From an uncultured Oscillospiraceae bacterium (GTDB lineage: Bacteria > Bacillota > Clostridia > Oscillospirales > Oscillospiraceae): a stretch of DNA of 8,427 nucleotides. The DNA is taken from positions 1 through 8,427 of the forward strand of contig CALDMA010000133.1 in NCBI GenBank assembly GCA_937915075.1, in the 5' to 3' direction. The notes beneath the pieces are model-generated. The model searched no databases and was not told the DNA's origin. It saw only the letters and a list, made by a program, of their open reading frames with translations. Below, piece after piece: positions 1 through 5,484 of the stretch; position 1 is the stretch's first letter; every line of letters begins with the position of its first letter. The position numbers were made by a program, and so were the translations under genes.

Positions 1-726
1 GAGGCCCCCACCGCGGGCGTGGCGGCGTACCTCCCCGCCGTCTCCGGCCTGCTGGTCGCCAGAGAGCTGGAGGTCATGGGCAAGGCGCTCGACGATCCCA
101 AGCGTCCGTTTGTCGCGGTGCTCGGCGGTGCGAAGGTCAGCGATAAGATCGCCGTCATCAACAATCTGCTGGAAAAGGCCGACACCGTCATCATCGGCGG
201 CGGCATGGCCTACACCTTCGCCAAGGCGCAGGGCGGCGAGATCGGCAAGTCCCTGCTCGAGGAGGACAAGTGCGCCTACGCGCTCGAGATGATCGAGAAG
301 GCCAAGGCAAAGGGCGTCAAGCTCCTGCTGCCGGTGGATACCGTGGCGGCGAAAGAGTTCGCCGCCGATGCCGAACCGGTCGTGGTGGACACGATGCACA
401 TTCCCGCCGACATGATGGGCATGGACATCGGTCCCAAGACCATCGAGCTCTTCTGCGCGGCGACGCGCGGCGCGGGCACCATCGTCTGGAACGGCCCCAT
501 GGGCGTTTTCGAGTTCCCCTCCTTTGCCAACGGCACCAAGGCCATGGCCAAGGCGCTCGCCGAGAGCGGCGCCGTGACCATCATCGGCGGCGGCGACAGC
601 GCGGCGGCAGCCGAGCAGCTCGGCTTCGCCGACCGGATCACACACATCTCCACCGGCGGCGGCGCGTCGCTTGAGTTCCTGGAGGGCAAGGAGCTGCCGG
701 GCGTCGCCTGTCTGCTGGATAAATAA
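1..726 (+). CDS. pgk: Phosphoglycerate kinase, 3' part (5' end outside window)
   Basis: Phosphoglycerate kinase is a cytoplasmic glycolytic enzyme that transfers the phosphate of 1,3-bisphosphoglycerate to ADP, giving 3-phosphoglycerate and ATP. The frame is open from base 1 and encodes about 241 residues, roughly the last 60% of a protein usually near 400 residues. The fragment begins just before the conserved TAGVAAYLPAVSG segment. It then shows the C-terminal nucleotide-binding domain: GGAKVSDKI, GGGMAYTF, VWNGPMGVFE, the GGGDSAAA phosphate-binding loop and the closing STGGGASLEFLEGKELPG. I see no internal defect. It ends with TAA at 724-726. The N-terminal substrate-binding domain lies outside the window, so it cannot be checked. 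It is the first gene here of the pgk-tpiA-gpmI-eno series. gap is the usual upstream neighbour in Firmicutes, but that is not visible. Confidence 0.97.
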   Translation, partial: EAPTAGVAAYLPAVSGLLVARELEVMGKALDDPKRPFVAVLGGAKVSDKIAVINNLLEKADTVIIGGGMAYTFAKAQGGEIGKSLLEEDKCAYALEMIEKAKAKGVKLLLPVDTVAAKEFAADAEPVVVDTMHIPADMMGMDIGPKTIELFCAATRGAGTIVWNGPMGVFEFPSFANGTKAMAKALAESGAVTIIGGGDSAAAAEQLGFADRITHISTGGGASLEFLEGKELPGVACLLDK

Positions 727-728
727 CG
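693..728 (+). repeat. Direct repeat, copy 1: end of pgk
   Basis: The last codons of pgk, including the stop, form the first copy of an imperfect direct repeat. The first 18 bases (gctgccgggcgtcgcctg, 693-710) recur exactly at 823-840. After a 4-base gap (711-714 has no counterpart), 11 of the next 14 bases match, including the stop codon position. Confidence 0.85.
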
Positions 729-741
729 GTATCGTGCCGCC

Positions 742-824
742 CGCGCGGCGACGCGACCGAGCGACAGCGCAGGGAGCCGCGCGTCAGCGCGTGTTCCGAT
801 CAGGGGCATCCCCGCGGGGGATGC
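742..824. repeat. GC-rich palindromic intergenic block
   Basis: The gap after pgk holds two inverted repeats. One pairs cgcgcgg (742-748) with ccgcgcg (777-783) across a 28-base loop. The other is a tight hairpin pairing gcatcccc (806-813) with ggggatgc (817-824) across a 3-base loop. No T-run follows either, so they do not look like intrinsic terminators. The block is flanked by the two copies of the pgk-end repeat. It resembles a short REP-like or MITE-like intergenic element, but whether it recurs in the genome cannot be seen from one window. Confidence 0.5.
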
Positions 825-854
825 TGCCGGGCGTCGCCTGCCGGATAAGTAAGG
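823..854 (+). repeat. Direct repeat, copy 2: degenerate echo of pgk end
   Basis: This is a second, non-coding copy of the pgk 3' end, 130 bases downstream of the first. It starts with the identical 18 bases and, after a 4-base deletion, continues with a diverged match to the last codons and stop of pgk (TAA at 850-852). It overlaps the 3' arm of the hairpin at 806-824 and lies about 40 bases before tpiA. Confidence 0.8.
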
Positions 855-895
855 TTTTCAGAAAACATTTTTATATATTTAGGAGAGCATTTACC

Positions 896-1669
896 ATGAA
901 TCGCAGATATCGCAAAACCATCATTGCCGGAAACTGGAAAATGAACAAGACCGCCACCGAGGCCAAAAAGTTCGCGGACGATTTCAAGGCTCTGCTGCCC
1001 AAGACCAAGTGGTGCGATGTGGTCGTTTGCGTGCCGAGCGTAGACATTTCCGCCGCCGTGCGCGCCTTCAAGGACAGCCGCGTGGCCGTCGGCGCACAGA
1101 ACCTCTTCTATGAGGATCACGGCGCTTACACCGGCGAGGTCAGCGCCGCCATGCTGTGCGACCTGGGCGTGAAGTACGTCATCGTCGGCCACAGCGAGCG
1201 CCGCGCCATGTTCGGCGAGACCGACGCCATCGTCAACAAGAAGGTCCACGCCGCGCTGAACGCCGGTCTCAACCCCATCATCTGCGTGGGCGAGAGCCTC
1301 GACCAGCGCGAGATGGGCGTGACGATGGAGCTCATCGCCCTGCAGGTCAAGTCCGCGCTCGCGGGCGTAGCCGCGGAGAATATCCGCCGCTGCGTCATCG
1401 CCTACGAGCCCATCTGGGCCATCGGCACCGGCAAGACCGCCACCGGCGAGCAGGCCGCCGAGGTCTGCGGCTTCATCCGCGCCACCATCCGCGCCATGTA
1501 CGGCGCGCGCATCGCCCGCTCCGTCACCATTCAGTACGGCGGCTCGATGAATCCCGCCAACGCCGCCGAGCTGCTCGGCCACGAGGACATTGACGGCGGC
1601 CTGATCGGCGGCGCGTCCCTCGACGCCGGCAAGTTCATGGACATCGTCAACGCAGCCAATCAGGGCTGA
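896..1669 (+). CDS. tpiA: Triose-phosphate isomerase
   Basis: A 257-residue cytoplasmic TIM-barrel enzyme that interconverts dihydroxyacetone phosphate and glyceraldehyde 3-phosphate. The length is normal for the family. Visible landmarks are the substrate-binding NWKMN (residues 13-17, with catalytic Lys15), the electrophilic His99 in VGHSERR, the catalytic base Glu171 in AYEPIWAIGTG, the mobile loop 6 (IGTGKTAT, about 176-183), and the phosphate-binding YGGS (214-217) and GGLIGGASL (about 234-242). All catalytic residues are present. The frame is open further upstream, but the ATG at 896 is chosen because AGGAGAG at 881-887 sits 8 bases before it and the family N-terminus starts here. It follows pgk after an unusually structured 169-base gap and precedes gpmI by 18 bases, so tpiA and gpmI are almost certainly cotranscribed. 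Confidence 0.98.
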   Translation: MNRRYRKTIIAGNWKMNKTATEAKKFADDFKALLPKTKWCDVVVCVPSVDISAAVRAFKDSRVAVGAQNLFYEDHGAYTGEVSAAMLCDLGVKYVIVGHSERRAMFGETDAIVNKKVHAALNAGLNPIICVGESLDQREMGVTMELIALQVKSALAGVAAENIRRCVIAYEPIWAIGTGKTATGEQAAEVCGFIRATIRAMYGARIARSVTIQYGGSMNPANAAELLGHEDIDGGLIGGASLDAGKFMDIVNAANQG

Positions 1670-1687
1670 GCGAAAGGAGTCCTTCCG

Positions 1688-3202
1688 ATGAATAAAACCC
1701 CCACCACCCTTATCATTATGGACGGCTTTGGTCTGAGCGATGAGGTCAAGGGCAATGCCGTGCGCGGCGCGAACACGCCTGTGCTCGACCGCCTGAACGG
1801 CGAGTACGCGCATACGCAGCTCTCCGCTTCCGGTTTAGACGTGGGTCTGCCCGCCGGTCAGATGGGCAACAGCGAGGTCGGCCACACCAACATCGGCGGC
1901 GGCCGCGTGGTCTTTCAGGACCTGCCGCGCATCTCCCGTGCCATTGAGGACGGCACCTTCTTTGAAAATCCCGCCTACAACGCCGCGATGGATGCCTGTC
2001 TGGAAAAGGGCACGGCGCTGCACCTCTACGGCCTGCTCTCCAACGGCGGCGTACACTCCACCGTGGAGCACGTCTGGGCGCTTTTGAAGATGGCCGGCAT
2101 CAAGGGCCTCAAGCGCGTGTATCTGCACTGCTTCCTCGACGGGCGCGACGTCTCCCCCACCTCCGGTGCGGACTTCGTCGCCGAGGCGCAGAAAAAGTGC
2201 GCCGAGCTCGGCGTCGGCAAGGTCGCGACCGTCATGGGCCGCTACTACGCCATGGACCGCGACAAGCGCTGGGACCGTCTTGAGCGCGCCTACGACGCGA
2301 TGGTCTACGGCGAGGGCGTTCAGAACCCCGATCCCGTCGCCGCCATCCGGGAATCCTATCAGAACGGTGTGACCGATGAATTTGTGGAGCCTGTCGTCTG
2401 CGACAAGGAGGGCACCATCTCCGACAACGACTCCATCATCTTCTTCAACTACCGTCCCGACCGCGCCCGCGAGATCACCCGCGCGTTCGTCGATCCCGCG
2501 TTTGACGGCTTCCAGCGCGAGTATTTCCCCGTCACCTACGTCTGCAACACCGAGTACGACGCCACAATGCCGAACGTGCTCGTCGCGTTTCCGCGCATCA
2601 CGATCCATAACGGCCTCGGCGAATACCTCAGCAAGCTCGGCCTGACGCAGCTGCGCATCGCGGAGACCGAAAAGTACGCCCATGTCACGTTCTTCTTCAA
2701 CGGCGGCGTCGAGGCGCCCTACCCCGGCGAGGACCGCGTGCTTGTCGCCTCCCCCAAGGTCGCGACCTACGACCTCCAGCCCGAGATGAGCGCCTACGAG
2801 GTCACGGAAAAGTGCGTCGAGCGCATCGAGTCCGGCGCGTATGACGTCATCATTCTCAATTTCGCCAACTGCGACATGGTCGGCCACACCGGCAACTACG
2901 ACGCCGCCGTCAAGGCCGTCGAGACCGTGGACGAGTGCGTCGGCAGGGTCGTGGACGCGACACTCAAGATGGGCGGCATTGCCATGATCACCGCCGACCA
3001 CGGCAACGCCGAGCAGATGCTGCAAAGCGACGGCGTGAGCCCCATGACCGCGCACACCACGAATCCCGTTCCCTTTATTCTCTGCGGCGCGGGCAACGAG
3101 CTGCGCGAGGGCCGGCTCGCCGACATCGCTCCCACCATTCTCGACGTGATGGGTCTCGAAAAGCCTGCGGAGATGGACGGTCAAAGCCTTATCCTCCGCT
3201 GA
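1688..3202 (+). CDS. gpmI: 2,3-bisphosphoglycerate-independent phosphoglycerate mutase
   Basis: A 504-residue cytoplasmic enzyme of the alkaline phosphatase superfamily that converts 3-phosphoglycerate to 2-phosphoglycerate through a phosphoserine intermediate, using two metal ions (Mn2+ in the studied enzymes). The length is normal. The metal-binding residues expected for the family are visible: Asp12 (MDGFG), nucleophile Ser62 (MGNSEVGH), Asp396 and His400 (NCDMVGHTG), Asp437 and His438 (TADHGN), and His456 (MTAHTTNP). The inserted phosphotransferase domain shows His123 (GGVHS), DGRDVSPTSG (151-160), GRYYAMDRD (184-192) and NYRPDRARE (254-262). Lys329 is also in place. The start is supported by AAAGGAG about 9 bases upstream. 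It forms a tight pair with tpiA. A strong terminator hairpin follows its stop, so expression of eno beyond it is probably reduced or controlled. Confidence 0.98.
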   Translation: MNKTPTTLIIMDGFGLSDEVKGNAVRGANTPVLDRLNGEYAHTQLSASGLDVGLPAGQMGNSEVGHTNIGGGRVVFQDLPRISRAIEDGTFFENPAYNAAMDACLEKGTALHLYGLLSNGGVHSTVEHVWALLKMAGIKGLKRVYLHCFLDGRDVSPTSGADFVAEAQKKCAELGVGKVATVMGRYYAMDRDKRWDRLERAYDAMVYGEGVQNPDPVAAIRESYQNGVTDEFVEPVVCDKEGTISDNDSIIFFNYRPDRAREITRAFVDPAFDGFQREYFPVTYVCNTEYDATMPNVLVAFPRITIHNGLGEYLSKLGLTQLRIAETEKYAHVTFFFNGGVEAPYPGEDRVLVASPKVATYDLQPEMSAYEVTEKCVERIESGAYDVIILNFANCDMVGHTGNYDAAVKAVETVDECVGRVVDATLKMGGIAMITADHGNAEQMLQSDGVSPMTAHTTNPVPFILCGAGNELREGRLADIAPTILDVMGLEKPAEMDGQSLILR

Positions 3203-3218
3203 GCGCATAAGACTTCTC

Positions 3219-3252
3219 AAAATCAGCCATACTTCGGTATGGCTGATTTTTT
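3219..3252 (+). terminator. Intrinsic terminator with UUCG tetraloop between gpmI and eno
   Basis: A perfect 14-bp stem pairs 3219-3232 with 3237-3250 around a TTCG loop closed by C-G, the very stable cUUCGg tetraloop. The 3' arm runs into six consecutive T residues (3247-3252). It lies 16 bases after the gpmI stop. The last T directly touches the eno ribosome binding site, so there is no room for a promoter between this hairpin and eno. It may act as a partial terminator, an attenuator, or an mRNA end-stabilising or processing hairpin inside the operon. Confidence 0.88.
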
Positions 3253-3259
3253 AGGAGGT
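3253..3259 (+). promoter_or_regulatory. Ribosome binding site that fixes the eno start
   Basis: AGGAGGT lies 6 bases before the ATG at 3266. It decides between that ATG and an in-frame ATG at 3239, which sits inside the terminator stem and has no ribosome binding site. The site directly follows the terminator T-run. Confidence 0.85.
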
Positions 3260-3265
3260 CATGCG

Positions 3266-4546
3266 ATGAACCGCTCCATCGTACACATTCACGCCCGCGA
3301 GATCCTGGATTCGCGCGGCAACCCCACGCTGGAAACGGAGGTAAGGCTGGAGGACGGCTCGCTCGGTGTCGCCGCCGTGCCGTCCGGCGCTTCGACCGGC
3401 GCGCACGAGGCCGTCGAGCTGCGCGACGGCGACCATGCGCGTTACGGCGGCAAGGGCGTTCTGCACGCGCAGGCACACGTCAACAACGAGCTATTCGAGC
3501 TGCTGCGGGGCTTTGACGCGCGGCAGCAGGGTCCGCTCGACCAGGCCATGCGCGAGCTGGACGGCACGGAAAACAAATCGAAGCTCGGCGCAAACGCCAT
3601 CCTTTCCGTCTCGCTCGCGGCAGCCCGCGCCGCGGCAGCGAGCGAGGGGCAGCCCCTCTGGCGGTATCTCGGCGGTCAGAACGCCTGCACGCTCCCTGTG
3701 CCGCTGATGAACGTGCTCAACGGCGGCGCGCACGCGGGCAACCCGCTCGACATTCAGGAGTTCATGCTCGTTCCCGTCGGCGCGGATACCTTCCGCGACG
3801 CGCTGCGCATGGGCGCGGAAATTTACCACGCGCTCGGCTCGCTCGTCGGCCATTGCGGCGTTGGCGACGAGGGCGGCTATGCCCCCAGCCTCGCAAGTCA
3901 CGAGGATGCGCTCGACCTGCTATGTCGCGCCATCGAGGCGGCGGGCTATCGCCCCGGCGCGGACGTGTACCTCGCGCTCGATGCCGCCGTTTCCGAGTGG
4001 TACGACGCAGGCCCCGACCGCTACCGGCTGCCGAAAAGCGGCAAAACGCTCTCTCGCGAGGAGCTGCTGACCTATTGGCGGGAGCTTGCGCGGCGCTACC
4101 CGCTCCTCTCGCTCGAGGACGGCATGGGCGAGGACGACGAAGCGGGTTGGCGGGCGCTGAACGCTTCCCTCGGTGAAAGGATGCAGCTCGTCGGGGACGA
4201 CCCCTTTGTCACGAACCCCGCGCGCATTGCGCGCGGCGTGGAGCAAAAGCTCGCCAACGCCGTGCTCATCAAGCCGAATCAGATCGGCACGCTCACGGAG
4301 ACCATTGAGGCCGTCCGCGCAGCACAGGCCGCGGGCTGGACCGCGATCCTATCCCACCGCTCGGGCGAAACGGAGGACAGCACCATTGCCGATCTCGCGG
4401 TCGCGCTCGGCTGCGCGCAGATCAAGGCCGGCGCTCCCTGCCGCGGCGAGCGCACGGCAAAGTACAACCGTCTGCTCGCCATTGAACAGGCGCTCAGCGG
4501 GAACGCCCGCTACGCGGGCCGCGCGGCATTCGCGGTATTGCCTTAA
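3266..4546 (+). CDS. eno: Enolase (phosphopyruvate hydratase), divergent
   Basis: A 426-residue enolase that dehydrates 2-phosphoglycerate to phosphoenolpyruvate in the cytoplasm using Mg2+. The N-terminal lid domain has REILDSRGNPTLE and PSGASTGAHEAVELRDGD, and the barrel domain follows LGANAILSVSLA. Catalytic and metal residues appear intact: His156, Glu165 (DIQEF), Glu202 (GDEGGYAP), Asp239, Glu284, Asp311, Lys336 (LIKPNQIG), His364-Arg365-Ser366 (SHRSGETED) and Lys387 (QIKAG). It departs from textbook enolases around these sites: GGAHAGNPLD replaces the usual GGEHADNNVD, the stretch before GDEGG is about three residues shorter, GMGEDDEAGW replaces GLDENDW, and GDDPFVTN replaces GDDLFVTN. 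It is probably a working enolase, and may be the sole copy or a paralogue. A terminator precedes it. Confidence 0.93.
   Translation: MNRSIVHIHAREILDSRGNPTLETEVRLEDGSLGVAAVPSGASTGAHEAVELRDGDHARYGGKGVLHAQAHVNNELFELLRGFDARQQGPLDQAMRELDGTENKSKLGANAILSVSLAAARAAAASEGQPLWRYLGGQNACTLPVPLMNVLNGGAHAGNPLDIQEFMLVPVGADTFRDALRMGAEIYHALGSLVGHCGVGDEGGYAPSLASHEDALDLLCRAIEAAGYRPGADVYLALDAAVSEWYDAGPDRYRLPKSGKTLSREELLTYWRELARRYPLLSLEDGMGEDDEAGWRALNASLGERMQLVGDDPFVTNPARIARGVEQKLANAVLIKPNQIGTLTETIEAVRAAQAAGWTAILSHRSGETEDSTIADLAVALGCAQIKAGAPCRGERTAKYNRLLAIEQALSGNARYAGRAAFAVLP
4504..4546 (+). repeat. eno 3' end, source of three downstream short repeats
   Basis: Three adjoining pieces of the eno 3' end reappear downstream. 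The piece cgcccgctacgcgggc (4504-4519) recurs with one change at 4656-4671. The piece gccgcgcggcattc (4518-4531) recurs exactly at 4708-4721. The piece gcggtattgccttaa (4532-4546, with the stop) recurs with one change at 4567-4581. The first piece is itself a hairpin, gcccgc and gcgggc around a 3-base loop. Confidence 0.7.
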
Positions 4547-4566
4547 GGCAGCCCAGCACAATGAAA

Positions 4567-4581
4567 GCGTTATTGCCTTAA
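4567..4581 (+). repeat. Echo of the eno stop region
   Basis: The sequence gcgttattgccttaa matches the last 15 bases of eno (4532-4546) at 14 of 15 positions, including the stop codon. It lies in the non-coding gap 35 bases downstream. Confidence 0.7.
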
Positions 4582-4608
4582 AATTTCCCGAGAAATATGG
4601 TTTAGAAA

Positions 4609-4650
4609 AGGCTCCGGCGGCGCACAATACCGTCAGAGCCTCTTCTATTT
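4609..4650 (+). terminator. Possible terminator after eno
   Basis: A 6-bp stem pairs aggctc (4609-4614) with gagcct (4636-4641). A further cgg/ccg pairing is possible inside the 21-base loop, and a T-rich tail (tcttctattt, 4641-4650) follows. The loop is large and the tail is interrupted by C and A, so this is weaker than the other terminators in the window. On the other strand the hairpin is followed by TTTTCT, so it could also act there. Confidence 0.4.
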
Positions 4651-4655
4651 CGCAG

Positions 4656-4671
4656 CGCCCGCCACGCGGGC
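4656..4671 (+). repeat. Hairpin repeat shared with the eno 3' end
   Basis: The sequence cgcccgccacgcgggc matches 4504-4519 inside eno at 15 of 16 positions. It forms a 6-bp hairpin (4657-4662 with 4666-4671) just before the AAAGGA ribosome binding site of the next gene. Confidence 0.65.
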
Positions 4672-4686
4672 AGAAAGGACACGCTT

Positions 4687-5403
4687 ATGAACGAACCGAA
4701 ACGCCGCGCCGCGCGGCATTCCCTGACCGGGACGGGCTTATACATAGCCCTGTTCCTCGGATTGACGGCACTCGCCGTCGCGGGCTATTGGATGCTGCTC
4801 CCCTCTTCCGCTGACAAAACACCGACCAATGTGACCGAGCCGCCGGTCACGACTCCCATCACCGCGGAGCCGGTCACCCAGGACATCCCCGAGGTCAAGC
4901 CGGAGGAGCCGGCCGAGCCGGTGCAGTCCGTTGTGGAGGTCACGATCCCGGAAAAGGAGCCGGAGGTCACCGAGCCGGTCACACCCGTCGCGCCGCGGCT
5001 CATCGTCTCACCCCTGAGCGGCGAGACCGTCGCCGCCTTCAGCATGGAGGAGCTCGCCTACAGCGAGACGCTCGCCGACTGGCGCACGCACGATGGCATC
5101 GACATCAAGGCGGATGCCGGCACGCAGGTGCTTGCCGCCAGCTCCGGCACGGTGCTCTCCGTCGCGGACGACGACCTGATGGGCACCACCGTCGTCATCG
5201 CGCACGACGGCGGCTACGAGACCACCTACTCCAACCTTCAGAGCGTTCCGACCGTCGCGCCGGAGCAGTACGTCTCCGCCGGACAGGTCATCGGCGCGGT
5301 CGGCACGACCTCGCTCGCCGAGGCTTCCATGGCGCCGCACCTGCACTTCTCCGTCACAAAGGACGGCGAGATCATCGACCCGCAGGAATTTCTCAAGTCC
5401 TGA
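4687..5403 (+). CDS. Membrane-anchored M23 (LytM) peptidase, SpoIIQ-like
   Basis: A 238-residue protein with a short basic N-terminus, one membrane segment (about residues 17-38), a linker rich in Pro, Glu, Val and Thr (about 43-102), and a C-terminal LytM/M23 domain (about 105-236). The zinc and catalytic residues expected of active M23 endopeptidases are all visible: His135 and Asp139 (HDGID), His173 (IAHDGG), and His218 and His220 (HLH). It would cleave peptidoglycan cross-bridges outside the membrane. A single-pass anchor plus a small LytM domain with GIDIKADAGTQVLAASSG resembles SpoIIQ, the forespore partner of SpoIIIAH in sporulating Firmicutes. Bacillus SpoIIQ has lost a zinc-binding His, whereas clostridial versions keep it, as here. 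The spoIIQ identity is an inference, and a general cell-wall hydrolase is the alternative. The start is supported by AAAGGA 7 bases upstream. No sporulation neighbours are seen. Confidence 0.85.
   Translation: MNEPKRRAARHSLTGTGLYIALFLGLTALAVAGYWMLLPSSADKTPTNVTEPPVTTPITAEPVTQDIPEVKPEEPAEPVQSVVEVTIPEKEPEVTEPVTPVAPRLIVSPLSGETVAAFSMEELAYSETLADWRTHDGIDIKADAGTQVLAASSGTVLSVADDDLMGTTVVIAHDGGYETTYSNLQSVPTVAPEQYVSAGQVIGAVGTTSLAEASMAPHLHFSVTKDGEIIDPQEFLKS
4708..4721 (+). repeat. Exact 14-bp repeat of eno 3' sequence inside the M23 gene
   Basis: gccgcgcggcattc is identical to 4518-4531 near the end of eno. It is read in a different frame here (as Arg-Ala-Ala-Arg-His-Ser rather than Gly-Arg-Ala-Ala-Phe), so the match reflects DNA and not shared protein sequence. 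Confidence 0.6.
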
Positions 5404-5410
5404 CAAAAGA

Positions 5411-5438
5411 GCCGATCCAACGGATCGGCCCTTTTCTT
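5411..5438. terminator. Bidirectional terminator between convergent genes
   Basis: A perfect 8-bp stem pairs gccgatcc (5411-5418) with ggatcggc (5422-5429) around a 3-base loop. TTTTCTT follows on the + strand. On the - strand the stem is followed by TCTTTTGT, from the A-run at 5405-5408. It can therefore end both the M23 gene from the left and putP from the right. Confidence 0.87.
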
Positions 5439-5484
5439 ATATTCGCTTATCGGTATGCCGTCAGCCGGCGTCCGACCGCTTCGC

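Noticed and set aside
854..880. A small hairpin (gtttt-cag-aaaac, 854-866) followed by a T-rich tail before tpiA, as a terminator.
   Set aside because: The stem is only five mostly A-T pairs and would be unstable. The AT-rich tail more likely keeps the tpiA ribosome binding site open.
800..1813. A 337-codon open frame on the - strand opposite tpiA.
   Set aside because: Same reason: a shadow of tpiA, which has full conservation and a good ribosome binding site on the + strand.
1835..3220. A 461-codon open frame on the - strand opposite gpmI.
   Set aside because: The antisense of a clear gpmI gene with biased GC third positions. The product matches no family I know and is rich in Val, Gly, Ala and Asp.
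4573..4601. A possible promoter before the M23 gene: TTGCCT, 17-base spacer, TATGGT.
   Set aside because: Only four of six consensus bases in each box, and the likely terminator stem would follow the start site at once. A sigma-F match was looked for and not found convincingly.
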